From Agrocybe praecox (lineage: Eukaryota > Basidiomycota > Agaricomycetes > Agaricales > Agrocybaceae): a DNA stretch of 64,000 nucleotides. Positions 23,301-34,975 of the stretch are shown here, piece by piece. The stretch spans positions 3,596,001 through 3,660,000 of the forward strand of contig OZ024841.1 in the NCBI GenBank assembly GCA_964017145.1. The letters run 5' to 3'. Made by a program: the position numbers and the translations under genes. Each line of letters starts with the position of its first letter. The stretch's first letter is position 1. Below the pieces are notes generated by a model. It had not been told where the DNA came from and ran no database searches. It saw nothing but the letters and a program-made list of their open reading frames with translations.

Positions 23301-23542
23301 CCGACAAAGTCACAGGAATGTGGAAGGTCAAGCCTGAAATAGAAGGGTCAGGAGCAGCACGATACCGGTCGACAACAGTGCTCCACATGGATTCATTCTT
23401 GCGAGGAGCTCACTTATTGCCTATACATAAAGGGGCCCAGTTTATGCCTCACAACTTTCATCATAGCTACACATTAGATAGTTTCGAGGCCTTCTATGTC
23501 AGTAAATATGCAGATCATCATGCGAATGAAATTTGTTTCTAA
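20311..23542 (+). CDS. Plavaka-family transposase (intact)
   Basis: Predicted DDE-type transposase that would cut and integrate the element. Eight exons (20311-20569, 20622-21130, 21184-21388, 21445-21673, 21732-21861, 21923-22098, 22153-22817, 22872-23542) give 947 aa without a stop. Seen: an N-terminal Cys/His cluster like a C2H2 finger (ACLDPRC...YHMRTMH, residues ~4-30), then the conserved Plavaka core with PIILGSDKTTVSVATGNVEY (first catalytic Asp likely here), YLSIGNVHNSLRRAH, CPDGHYRRVIYDLAAYIADYPEQ, VQGWCPKC, ADIHEMLSPDLLHQLIKG, and the late ITESRHITAVKRPWRRSN segment. The C-terminal ~200 aa follow an acidic linker. The family name is from memory of Plavaka transposases in Agaricomycetes. 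Two introns are unusual only in needing downstream AGs (22,871 and 21,444) to keep frame. Confidence 0.88.
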
Positions 23543-23630
23543 ACAATTTGCATTGACCTGTAAGAATGATTACAAATTGGAAGACTATAGATGGAAGACT
23601 CTACGGAGGAGACAACACATTAACCAAAGA

Positions 23631-24545
23631 TTACTCATGGTTAACGAGCTCAGCTAAGCGGTCCTTCAGATCCTCATACTGTTCTCTAGTTACCTCGAAA
23701 CGATAGCAGACATCGTCGTGCTTCTCCTTCAACTCATCCAGCTGGTTGCGAAGATTGGTTTGACGTTGCTGAAATTCGTGGACCACATCTTCGCAGCAGT
23801 GAGTGAGGCGGTCACGCATCTCTGAGATAACACGACGGGCTGCAGTGTATGCAAGGTCGAGGATGAGCTCGTTGCCCAGTAAATTTTCAGCCTGTTGGCC
23901 AGATGGTAGAGCAACAACAGGGTTGGCGGCGGCAGCGGCATCGGGAACATAGTTGACTAGAAAGATACTTCAGTGTCGTAGCGAAAAGAAATAAGAAAAT
24001 AACATACGAAGTTCATCCATCCGAGCTGTGGCATTGCTGGGTGATTCACTTGGATCTCGAGACTGTGGGCACCCAAAGACTTGCGATGTGGCCGGTCCAA
24101 GAGCAGCAGCCTGAGGTACAGGAACCGACCCTCCAGCGGTTGCCAAAGAGAAGAGCGGGTGTTGCACATCACGGAGGTTGTCACTGGCAGACGGGCTCAA
24201 CAATCTTGAAATGGTTTCAGTGAGAATGAGAATACAAAAGATATAAACTCACTGGCGGCGATGCTCCTTCCTTTTTCCTTTACCAGAACCTCCTTGTACA
24301 TGCACGCCAACTTGTCTTTTGGTGGGAGAGGACTCGGGCTCGTGCTTGATCGCAAATTTGAGACCATGACGCTTGCGGTGAGAACTGCGTGATTCCTTTT
24401 TGATTTGTGCGCTGAATGGATTGCGCTTTGTGGGTGTTTGATGTTTGCGAGTGCTTTTTGACGACGACGACGACTTGAGCAGCTTGCTAGAGCTGCTAGA
24501 AGGCACAGGCGACATAGTAAGGCTATCAGCACTCAGAGCATTCAA
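23631..24545 (-). CDS. coiled-coil accessory protein of the Plavaka-type element
   Basis: Function unknown. Exons complement(23631-23956, 24008-24204, 24253-24545) give 271 aa. The N-terminal ~95 aa are Ser/Lys/Arg-rich and basic (SSSSKSTRKHQ, SSHRKRHGLKF, GKGKRKEHRRQ), suggesting nucleic-acid binding or nuclear targeting. The C-terminal ~90 aa form a probable coiled coil (EMRDRLTHCCEDVV, then LRNQLDELKEKHDD and YEDLKDRLAELVNHE). It converges with the transposase; the two stops are 88 bp apart. Confidence 0.65.
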
Positions 24546-25185
24546 TAGTGGTAGTAGTGGTCACGAAATGAAAATGAAAACTTACTGTGTTGATCGAGGG
24601 TGGCCTTAAATAGTTCTAAGCCAAACGGAAGAAAACCGAGGATGAAAGAAACAGCGGAGACTCGCATGTGAGTCATAGAAAAAAGTAGTTTTGAATATAA
24701 ACTTGAAGCTCCCAAGGATGAAAGAAACGGTGGTGACAGGAAATGGCAGCAGAATAGCCATGATAGTCCGGCTGTCTAGCGGTGGTTGGGAAGGGTTGCG
24801 AAAGTTGGGAAGAGGTGATGGAATTGGGAGCTCGGGAGGAGTCGGCCAGCTTGGCCAAGTTGTATTTGTTTGGCAAGAGCCCCAAGCTCAAAAAGGAAGC
24901 CAAACCGCGCCGAGCCGCGTGTCATCTTCCTGATGACCAGGGGATGATGGATAAATAAGTGTGGATTTATTGTTCCAGTGAGAGAACATAATCTTATTAT
25001 AAGTCTGTGTTATTTATTGAAGGGAAACAATGGATAAAAATCAGTCATATTTATTCAAGCGTTTTGTGCTGAGATACATATGAATCTGCGTATGGATTAT
25101 TTATCCAACCTCAGCAACAACTGTCATTTGTGAACAAACATTTTACGGCAATTACTGTTATTTATATATCAGTTCTACAATATCT
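24546..25185. other. right inner terminal region of the Plavaka-type element
   Basis: Holds a probable promoter for the minus-strand coiled-coil gene, one isolated satellite unit (~24,948), and from ~24,965 the inverted counterpart of 15,723-15,935 (shared ataatcttattataagtctg and tgtcatttgtgaacaaac). No further gene seen. Confidence 0.5.
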
Positions 25186-26737
25186 AGTGAGAGACCACCA
25201 TTACTTTTCCTGACCTATCCCGTGTATTGTAGTCCCTATATAATGATTGTAAAATCTGTAGAATAGTAAATAATGAGTTTTAGAACAGAAATTGGCACCA
25301 GAATCCCCTTATTGGGCGAGCTATTTTAGGAATAAACAGATGTAGATGACTAGAGACCACCATTACTTTTTCTGACCTCTCCCATGTATTGTAGGCCCAA
25401 TATAAGTATTATAAATTCTATAGGATAGTAAATAACGAGTTTTAGAACAAAAATCAGCGTCGAAATAGCCCTCCTCGGTGATTTATTTTAAGAGCAGTCT
25501 TACCATAGTTGCCGGGTCAGTTTCTTCATTGTAAACTCTCAAAAACAGGTTTTTCAAGCATAGTTCACCATAAATGAGACTTTGTCATCTTTTGACATTG
25601 TAAAAATATGTAGTACCTGTTTTCTTGATAAATAGGCTCAAATTCACGGATCGATTGAAGGTAGTAACTTGTGAGATGATACATTATCTACATCAAGACA
25701 TCTCGCTGCATAAGAAATATGTCAGAGGCCAAGAAATATGTATGCCTATGTACTATGTGCGTGTTTATATCAGAATCTTGTTTTTGTGCTATTCATATCA
25801 TGATTCTCATGGCGTTGAGCATGTACACTGCCATTCGGAGTTGCTCAAAGATAGACTTATGTACGTTGTGCTGGCGCATGTCTCTACATCAGACCTTGGT
25901 AACCAGTTATTCGCATTTCTCTGGCCGCACAGACAGCCGAAAGAGGTGTAAAACTCACAAAACGAGGAAGAATAATAGCTTTATAAATTTTACCTGTGGG
26001 TTACATATCAATATAGTTTGGGTTTTCCTTGTTGCCGGACTTGAATAAATCCCAAAAGTTAGTGCTGCATGCTTTATACAATAATTTATGATTATCTGTA
26101 CTTGTTTTAAGGATAGATACAGGTTCATTTGTATTATTTATCCTAATGACAATGTCACAAGTGATGTTTACAATGAGGGGTATAAAATAAATAGTAGTGA
26201 CTCTCCGCTTCGCAGTGCTGCTATTCTTAGATCACAAAGCTATGCGACGTCAGGGAGACATGCAATATGTACGGACTGACCTATAATTTCTTCGCTTTTG
26301 AAGACTCGTCTTTGGGGTTACTACATATCCTATATATCCTATATTACACTATTGGGGTACAACTGGGAGTATAATGAGTGTAAACAGAAAGTAGGGACAT
26401 ATAGAATCAAAATATCAGTTAAAAATGCCATGGAATAGTGGTTTTACTCAGAAAAATATGTAAAAAAATGGACAAGTATTTTTTTCTCCTCTGTAATGTA
26501 GATAAGACTTCATTATAGATAAATAACGCCGAAAAGCGTGAATTTAGACAGTTTATAACGAGGAAACCATCCCGGCCAGTGTCATCAGACTGCTCTTAAA
26601 ATAAATCACCGAGGAGGGCTATTTCGACGCTGATTTTTGTTCTAAACTCATTATTTACTATTCTACAGATTTTACAATCATTATATAGGGACTACAATAC
26701 ACGGGATAGGTCAGGAAAAGTAATGGTGGTCTCTACT
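25186..26737. mobile_element. nested fold-back insert in the right TIR
   Basis: The insert begins GAGACCACCATTACTTTTCC and ends with the inverted form (...gtaatggtggtctc). Its left side has two tandem ~150-170 bp arms (25,186-25,357 and 25,358-25,504); its right side has one inverted arm (26,583-26,737) matching them. Removing it rejoins the Plavaka right TIR so that ...agtga(gagacc)tactcatcat... matches the left TIR (gggtctctactcatcat, inverted). The interior (25,505-26,582) is AT-rich with no recognisable gene. The arms are homologous to the Plavaka terminus itself, so this looks like a non-autonomous derivative. Confidence 0.55.
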
Positions 26738-27126
26738 CATCATATTTGTTTATTCTTAAAATAGCTCGCCCAATAGGGGGATTTTAATGCGGATTTTTTC
26801 TCTAAAACTCATTATTTACTATTCTACAGGTTTTACAATCGTTATATAGGGACTACAGTACACGGGAGAGGTCAGAAAAAGTCTTGGTGAGTTATCGGGG
26901 GGGGGGGGGAGCGGAGTTATTGGGGGGGGCCTATTTATGGTGCAAATGGCGTATCATAATCCTGCCATACACGCGCACAGAAAACACAAAAATATAAATA
27001 CCAAACTAGCAAAAAATATAAAAACATGTCACGTATTTAGATTGGATTACAACAAACGAGTGAAAAACACCAGGGATAGAACAAGGATGAAAGAATGAAG
27101 ATAACAGGTAACATTATGAATCTGCA

Positions 27127-27141
27127 TACTGAGTATCAGTA
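27127..27141 (-). other. conserved palindrome 3' of NACHT B
   Basis: TACTGA-GTA-TCAGTA, 51 bp beyond the stop codon of NACHT B. Identical in sequence and position class to the elements beside copies A and C. Confidence 0.5.
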
Positions 27142-27191
27142 CATAGCCAATGAAAGATGCACAAACGTTATCACAATTACCTTCAGTCATC

Positions 27192-29780
27192 TCAAGTGGA
27201 ACAGACATCATTATCAAACCCAGCCCCAACTCGATTGAGGTACTTGGCTATTGCTCGACGTGCCCTACAGCTGAGTTGGGGGAACATCATGGACATTTTT
27301 GCAAAACATTTAGTTCTGCAAAGATCAACAAGTATAGGAAACCTGGCTGCCAGTGGAAGTATCCGAGGAAGATAATTCAGAAAGTCCTTGTATTCACGCC
27401 ACAACTGCTTGTCTGGTTCAAACAGTCCGTGTTTCCATTGTGTCGATTCCTGGACGGATTGCAACGAAAATATTTTGAATGCAACCACATTGAAGAGCTT
27501 TGCGTACGGAATCAAATGGACAGATCGCTTCCGGTTGTGAGTGGAGAAGAACTCAACACCACGAAGGAAAAGTATATTTGGCAGGTCATGTGATGATGTT
27601 CGCTTATGCCACTTCCAGGGATGTGTCTGCCGTTTTTTCCTATCAATCCAATGGGGTTTAAGGAGTGATTCAGCCTCTTGGTTTGTAAGAGAAGCATCAA
27701 CTAGAAAGGTAAGACAATAGACTGCTGCTTTGGATATTATAAGTGATTTGTCTTGATCACTGAGAGGGATCAAGAATGTGGGATGGAAGTGAATGTAATA
27801 AAATGCACTTCCTAGCCCTTCTGAATGAACAGGATGTGGACCCGGTACCTGGAGCTGACATCTAGCAAAGAGGTAATGCATCTGCCAATCATTGCTGTAT
27901 CGGTTATGAAGTTCAAACAGGGCCAAGTTGTAAAATGTTAGAGCATGGTTGTGATAGGTGCCTGCTACAAGATCCCCATCTGCCTCCTAAAGAAATAAAC
28001 CCATGTAAATATTTAGCTTCCCATACAGTCAATATGTAGAAGTTCTTACAAGATCAAACATGACTTTGAACAGGTGGTTAAGAAAAAAATCTTCCACATG
28101 TTCCCAAAGTTGGTTTTGGAAAACACTTTTGCAGTGAAATTCCATAGGGAAATTGCTCACAGCAATACAAAATGCTCTATAACTTGGTTCAAACCTATCA
28201 GACCTAGAGATTTTCTGAATAAATGGCCGGAGTATATCATTGTCTTTAAGATCAGTCAGGCATCGTGATCCATGATATTCCTCTAGCAGCACAATGTAGT
28301 CAGAATAATAGTATGTTTTTCTGAGATGATAAAACTTCTGACCTGAGAATATCTCAATTAACCGAACAAGATGCCTCGTGTGTGTCTCTACTCGTTTCTT
28401 TGCAAGGTCTTTTGACCTGTGCATATCGAATAGAAAGTCTTCAAAGGATCTGTGAAGCAGAATCACTTTTTGATATTCTGTGTATGCAATTATCTGTACA
28501 ATGGACGTGAGATCAGACAATATAACCTCTGCTGTCCCTCCTTCAAGATTGAGATATAGGTCAATGACTGAGGTTGTCATCCGACCATATAAGGCAAGCA
28601 ATGCCATTATATCCGCAGAGAGCGCTGGATCTTCTGTGCTATTCAATAAGTGCATGTAAAGAGCATCGAGTTCTGAGAAAGGCATGTCCTTGAAAGGAGG
28701 GCGGAGGCCAAGCACAGCATCCAGACGCTGATGAGGCCGATGACGGGGAGAATTGAGATATCCGATTACTGTCTTTGCATAGATGAATTGACCTGAGGCC
28801 TTGTTCACAAGCACTGCGAGATGCTCTTCAGTAGGCCAGTGATGAGCGATGGAAGCTTTGAGTCTGTGTCCTTCACGAAGCTCTATAAAGCAGTCAAAAA
28901 GATAGCGCCTAATATCATCACTCGGACGGTAATCGCTTCCAAGAAATATCTTGAACAGCGTCGAGTTTATCTTCGTCCCACCGAATATGTTGGTTATGTT
29001 GCTTTCCGGACGGCTCAAGACAAGAATCCGAAGTGGAAGTGGGAAGGTAGTAACAATGTAATGCATGGCATCCACTATATTTTGTTGACTTGCTTGGTCC
29101 ACGCACTCGTCGAGGCCATCCAGGACAATCAACCTGGATGCAGTTTGAGGTGAATTGGCATAGATTGCCTGTAACGGATCCATGACAAGGGATGTGAACT
29201 GCGTCCTCATAGACTGCGTCAAAATCAGCGGATCACGTTCAATGAACTCAGAGACGAGCTTGCGGATATGGGTGTTTTTAGCACAGATCTGGTACGCAAT
29301 AGTTGCTGCAAGGGATTTCGAATGGTTCCGTGTGGGATCTCTCGCCCCAAAGAAGAAACTGGCCAGCAGTGTTCCCTCCTTGGCGCAGCGTTCGCATACG
29401 GTTCTCCCAATCGCAGATTTACCAGCTCCCGCGGCCCCGGATACCCATGTAATGAGTTTATCACGATTTCGTTCGTCCGATCCTGAAACCCAGTTCACAA
29501 GTGTTTGAATGATTGCCACCCTCGTCCCCGGGTGACATTTGGGCGGATCAACAATATGTCCAGAGTCGTGCAGGGCATTGGGTGCGGTAGCTTCAACCAA
29601 ACGATCAAATCCACCTGAAAAATAAAATTGCATGTAGAAGATGTGTTCACTATATGGTATGGCGTACGTACTCTTTCCCCCAGTGTGAATATGGGTGGTA
29701 TTCATCGTAAATGATCCTCCAGCGACGACGACCTTTGAAGACCCAAAGAAAGATGCAGAGGTTGGTGATATATCGGACAT
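27192..29780 (-). CDS. NACHT-domain STAND NTPase, copy B (intact)
   Basis: Exons complement(27192-27986, 28050-29614, 29672-29780) give 822 aa with no stop. The start is MSDISPTSA at 29,780; the frame upstream is closed, which fixes this start for the family. Seen: the N-terminal VVAGGSFTMN motif, Walker A GAAGAGKS (~96-103), Walker B LIVLDGLDEC, VLSRPESN, and the FPILVDLCRTKCFAKMS C-terminal segment. It is more diverged from A and C than they are from each other. It carries a few codons not in A (for example around IVQIIAYTEYQ) and shares C-terminal features with D. Its 3' flank is split by the Plavaka-type insertion 227 bp beyond the stop, which removes the rest of the original downstream region. 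Confidence 0.85.
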
Positions 29781-32071
29781 GTTCGAGAATCAACTTAATG
29801 TTGGGGTAGGATAAAGAGTAGCAAGTCAAAGGCAGTCGTTGTCCCACACAGCCTCACGGTGAATCACATTACCGACCCCACGTAGAAGCGGTGTCCAACG
29901 CGTGTTATAATTAGTCGTTTTAATATAGTATATGTAAGTACAACGTAAAACATATCTCCACCTCTATCCTTCCATCGAAGCCAGGTTTGCGTTTGCTTGT
30001 TCGTGTATATATATATATAGGCAATTTCTTCTTCGATGGCACGTCAAATTGTCGGGGTCGTATCCTTCTTTTTAAGATGTATCAACCGCTGAACGCAAAG
30101 AGCTACAGAATACATATTCTCACACCCCGTTCCCTCATCGGAGAGTGATTCATGATGTATATGCATGTTGAACGTCGATTGTTGATCATTGTGGGGCGTG
30201 CCAGTGTAGCACCCAAAGGATGTGAAGGAGGACGAAGAGGAGAGATTATAGGTGCAAGATCAGAGGTGCAAGAGTCGAGACCAGAAATGTGAACTAGATA
30301 ACAACGAACTTATGAGCACGAGCTTCTTAGATGTATATCGTTCTAGAATCGTTCAACTTCAATGTTTAACGTAAGGTTTACTGGTTGTATATAGATACCA
30401 ACGGGAGGTGTCATGCATGTGGATTGATAAAGGTGGCAGGACGTATAGGAGCAAGAAGGCGGATGAGGGGTGAGAGATGTGAGGGCCAAGACAAGTAAGA
30501 GAGGTACCACAAGCACAGGGAGATGAAAGACGAGACTAGATTATGAGGACAACGCACCACTAGCTCTCTGATCTGCTTCGTTCAATCAAGATTCACATAG
30601 ACAGACGAAGTTAAAGAAAGAGGTACCGCAAGAGAAGGAAGAAGAAATAAGAAGTATGACCTGGTTCTTCGCGTGATCATGAAGATAGAGATAGGTAAAG
30701 AACAGGTAAGAGAGAGGAGGGAAATAATTGGATCTGAAAGGGAGAAAGAGGAAGGGAGGTCATCGTATAGACCAATTAGACCAAAAAGAAAGGGAAGCGA
30801 GCGAGCGAAAGCGGAATAATGAGGCTATTGTGAAGGAATCAGAGGAAAACGTTGACGAAAACAAGCATGTGAACCATTGAAACATAACCTGGATCAGAGC
30901 GGACGACGAGGGGGAGCCTTTCATGCATTGAATCGATGAAAGGTGCATGGAAAAGAAAGGGAATTGTCATACTAATAGGCATGCAAATGCATATCCACGA
31001 GGGGCCCACCAAGAGAAAGGAACGAAGAATGAGAGAAAAAGGCGAGCGCTCAAACACGCAAGTGGAGAGAAGGAGCTGAACAGCGATGTCTGAGAGTGAT
31101 AAAACGAATGAAATGATGAGTGAGCCGGAAGGAACTGATTGATGTTAGTAGAATAATAACGCGCACAGTGAGAGGGGCATTCGAAGAGAGAGAAGAAATG
31201 GAGACATAATGGGACTTGATGCTGGGGGAAAGCGGTTGCGTGATGTGGGAGAGGGAGAGACCAAGAGCGGGAGAGCAAAAAAGAAGCGAATAGAACGAAG
31301 GTAGGCAATAGACATAAAAAAGAGGAAGTGATGAAGTGACGATAGATACATGTGAACATAGATAAGAGGGGCAACCGCAAGGAGAGTCGACGGAATCGTA
31401 CGCTAGAAAAACAGTATGTATCAAGTGATGTATAGACTGGACCACGGATTCAATGTGTCGTTTTGGTGACATTACATCGCTGAGGCATGCAGAGGGGAAA
31501 AAAGACGCCATGATGGAGGTGAAAAGAGAAAGAAACGTTGGGAAGTGAGAAACAGAGAGGCAAAGAGATAAGACACCGACTGGCCAGGAGGAATAATTAA
31601 AAAGTAGTGATTGAAGGGGAGAGACAGCGATCCATGGAAGACAAGTCGACAAAGAGCCATGATGGGCGAAGAAAAGAGAAGGGCTTTTGGGCGCTTGAGT
31701 GTGATAAAAACAGCTTGAAGTTTGAGTCGACAGGAGGGTACGACCGAAGGTATTAATTGAAAAGATGCGTGTGCAACATAAAAGATAAAAACGAAAGGAG
31801 GCAGAGCAGGAGCATGTAAACACAGAGGAACGTCATGGACGAGCGAGACCACAGAATGAGAGAAGAAATGACGAATTTCGGAGGGAACGCACAGTAAAAG
31901 AGAAGAGACACTCCGATAGCAGAGGAATGACGCAGATGAACGACAAATGTTCAAGATACCATTGACCAGAGATTTAGAAACGTATCGCAATCACCAAACA
32001 GCGACGATTAAGACTTAGGGCGATGGAAGGACAGACGTAAGTGAACGATCCGACGGAGAGACCCGGGTTTT
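29781..32071. other. non-coding arm 5' of NACHT B
   Basis: Positions 29,781-29,950 are related to the A/C promoter region. From ~29,950 to 31,100 the sequence differs from A and C and includes a (TA)n run at ~30,006. The plus strand is AG-rich to ~32,050. The stretch 31,925-32,070 realigns with A 7,060-7,229. No credible gene; minus-strand frames are low complexity. Confidence 0.5.
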
Positions 32072-32089
32072 GATCCGAACCCTAACCCG
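32072..32089 (+). repeat. half-unit motif with telomere-like core (B2)
   Basis: GATCCGAACCCTAACCCG, identical to 7,230-7,247 and 49,331-49,348, starting the kinase half of unit B. Confidence 0.7.
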
Positions 32090-32339
32090 GCACGGCATCA
32101 CGTACGTTCGTTATCCGACCAGAAGTTTGTCTCTTTCTTTCCTTTTCCTCGACTCTTTTCTTCCATCTGAATCTAACGCGTCAAGTTGCTGAGCGAGCGG
32201 GTCGTTACAGAATAGTTATGAAAGAATCGAAGTGCACATCAAACGAAACGAAACGACGCATAACGCAGTCAAACGACGAAGGTGGAGGTTATTGTTGAGG
32301 GGAGGGGACGGAATAATATGGGAGTGAGATGGTGGTGGC

Positions 32340-32463
32340 ACAGGGAGGACACACGTACCGATACAGAGCCCATCAGAACGTCCAAGTTCATCTAGACGCA
32401 AACATCAAAGCGCCACTGTTGCTCTTTCTCCGAACCAGCTGTATCACCAACAAAGTCTGCCAG
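32340..32463 (+). pseudogene. 5' fragment of kinase remnant, unit B
   Basis: The sequence matches the N-terminal coding part of the A and C kinase remnants (acagagcccatcag...tccaag; compare 7,733 and 49,826). It breaks at the KDZ-type insertion after GTCTGCCAG. The rest resumes at 37,511. Confidence 0.6.
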
Positions 32464-32880
32464 GAGTAATATACCCCCGACCAAGAAGAATATTGTCGGT
32501 CACCGTCGGACACCGGCGTAGGTCGGCAGACATCGTCGGATATTGTCAGCCACTGGCGGATACCGGTGGTCGGTGGTGGATGGTGGTCGGCACTGATCGG
32601 CACCGGCTCTGATTATGTACAATGACGGGTATGTTCCACATGCAACCGTGGGACAGTGTCCACCACCACACGTTCGTCTCCACCACCAGGGCGGGTGTGC
32701 CATGCTTGGCCACACCCGAGCGACCGCCTTTCTTGGCCCGCCTGCATTTAGCGCCCATGGTCGTCTGCAGCCGCCAGCAGATGGAACTCGCCATTACTCT
32801 ATTCCGTAAATTTTTGGTGAGTCATTTCCCTCGAAATTGAACAGAACTGACCATCCTTGCTATTTCTCAGACCTCCACTG

Positions 32881-34967
32881 ATGCCGCCCAAGTTGAAGTC
32901 TTCGCAGCCTGCCACTCAGAGCAACCCCCTTCCACCTTCAGACCATCCCTTCAACTGTCCGATTAGTCAGCTGAAGGCGGCTCAAGCCAGGATGCTCTGT
33001 GAAGAGTTTCGACTTCCTGCAGACAGCAATGTCAAAGAGCTTCAAAAACGCATCAAGGCCCACATTCTTCGGCATCCCTCTCTGGTGGAGAACCCTCGAT
33101 ACCAGAGCCTCTTTGTGTATCGAGGAAGTACCCACACGCTCCCCAAACCCGCGAAAACGAGCTCGGATAAGGCACAGGAAGATCTGACGGAAAATGAGAA
33201 AAGTGTCGAGGCTACTGGGTATTTATTTCTACGTCTTTCATGCCATTTCCTTGCCTCATATGGTATCTTATAGCGCCAATAAAAAACTCATCTCACTCAA
33301 TCTTACCACCGATCCACCTGCAAATTTCAAACGTCTTGACGGCATGGGTCCTCCCTCTCCGGACTCGGATATCCGTGAGTCCGGAAGCATATAACTCGCT
33401 TTTTTCTTCTCATTTTATATTCAGCGGAGGCCCTTGACGAAACCACGGAGAGCTCGAGTGTAGCACCTCCTGACGGCGAGACGAACGAAGATGAATCAAC
33501 CTCGATGAACATCGACGCACGCCCAATACAGGAAGAACGAGAGATGTGGGAACGCGATCAAGACCTGGATGATTGGTTGTTGGCAGAGACGAACGGGATA
33601 TCTGATGAAAAGGAGGAAAAAATAGGTCAGTAGTCATTGACGTGCGTCGAGTTAATTTTTCTCATTTCTCCAGTCATGGTTCAATTCCACGATGCCTCTG
33701 ATCAATCCAAGCGACCTCTTGAGGTGTACGTTCCTGTCGACTCTGTTTCCTTGGTCAAAGAAGTCGCGGGAACTCGTCACGTTTACAAAACTCTTCTCTC
33801 TGACATCCTGCCTGCTGCCATCTCTAACCTTTCGCCTAAAAAAAGTATGATTCGCGTCAATTATCACTACGCTCTCTTATTGATTTTTTGCAGATCACGA
33901 ATCTCGCCTCTATCGAACTGGTCAGGTCTCAGAAGACAGTCGCATTCAGTTGGGAAGTGTCGGCTCTATCCTCAACAATACCAGTCGTTCATTAAACGTC
34001 AAAGTCATCAACTCCTATCAACTCAAAGAAACGGACTCGGGCATTCTGGTATGCGACATCTTCTCTGAAGACGTCGTTAATAACAAAACATCGGCACCAA
34101 TGGTGGTAAGATATATCTTTATCTGTGCACATATTCTGACCATTATTTTCCTAGCGACCACCACTTCTTGTTGCACGAGAGCGGGCCGCCGTCCTGTCGA
34201 GTCCATCTAATTCGGATCAAAGCCCTAATTCAAACCAAGTGTCCTCATCGAAATTCAAACCAGCTGGCGGACGCAACCAAATCGAAGCTAACGGAGCCTT
34301 CATCACCTGGCTACGTGAATTCCTCGGCATCACACACGGCGCTCTTCCACGCGCTGAGCTGGTCTCAATCGCGCTTGCACGGTTTAATGGTCTAGAGGCT
34401 ATTTATCATCGGTTAGCGGGTCTTGGATGGGGAAGGTCGAAGGGAGGCTATTGTGTTCCCAAAGGTATGTGTCTACTCATCTCTTTGAACCTTACTAAGT
34501 ACGATGTATAGACAACGATAAATATCCCGGTCGCGAATTCACAAAGGACCACATTCAGGCCGCATATGGCATCAGCCACAGCATCGCCTCTGGTGATACT
34601 GGACTCTTCAAGGCTAATAAACATTTAGCCCACGTTGAGGATGCGGCTGACTGGGTCGCCGATCCGGAAGGTATGTTAAATTTAATTCTGTATTTCTTCG
34701 TGTAGTACTGATGTAAGCCTAGGTCAATATAAATCTCGATTCAAAAACATGTCTGTTGCCGACTTTCGGAGATACGTCGAATCCGAAGCAAAAAAGAGTA
34801 AGCAAAAACTTTTCCGCAAGTACAACATGGCCAGTGACGATGAGCGTGATCGTGACCGCGAGCGTAAGCGCAAGCATTATTCTGATAGCGATGAAAATCG
34901 TCGTCGGGGATATGCAGATATATCATTCGCAAGTTCCGAATTATTTTTTCTTGGTTCCTTATCCTAA
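32881..34967 (+). CDS. SAP-motif accessory protein of the KDZ-related element
   Basis: Eight exons (32881-33218, 33274-33374, 33425-33625, 33674-33844, 33894-34105, 34155-34464, 34512-34670, 34723-34967) give 578 aa in one frame. The start MPPKLKSSQ follows a likely 5'-UTR intron (gtgagt at 32,818 to cag at 32,870). Residues ~30-65 (ISQLKAAQARMLCEEF, then LPADSNVKELQKRIKAH) resemble a SAP DNA-binding helix-turn-helix. The middle is acidic and disordered. A globular part follows with FITWLREFLGITHGALPRAE and YHRLAGLGWGRSKGGY. The C-terminus is Arg/Lys/Glu-rich (RDRDRERKRKH). The product is unknown; a DNA-binding helper of transposition is inferred from context. Confidence 0.6.
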
Positions 34968-34975
34968 TCCTACCC

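Larger units (their letters stand above)
15516..26958. mobile_element. Plavaka-type DNA transposon (11.4 kb) with TIRs and 6-bp TSD
   Basis: The left end TATGATGCGCCGTTTGAACC (15,516) and the right end (inverted, TATGATACGCCATTTGCACC, ending 26,958) are terminal inverted repeats. Similarity continues inward for ~420 bp on the left. The element is flanked by the direct repeat ATCCTG at 15,510-15,515 and 26,959-26,964. Joining the flanks gives a sequence that aligns with the uninterrupted NACHT 3' flanks at ~2,160-2,200 and ~44,010-44,055 (caaatt...cgcac...gaaaacac), so this is an insertion into unit B. Cargo: a decayed small gene, a minus-strand 668-aa gene, the plus-strand transposase, and a minus-strand 271-aa coiled-coil gene. 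The spliced frames are intact, so the element may be young. Confidence 0.85.

Noticed and set aside
25625..26279. Plus-strand frames inside the nested insert
   Set aside because: AT-rich, short, no domain or codon pattern; the inverted arms explain the segment better as a non-autonomous element.
30006..30022. (TA)n run as a possible promoter or element end
   Set aside because: Simple microsatellite with no paired terminus or nearby gene start.
31050..31990. 257- and 172-aa minus-strand frames in unit B
   Set aside because: Composition artefacts of the AG-rich arm; no similarity to known domains and no conservation in A or C.
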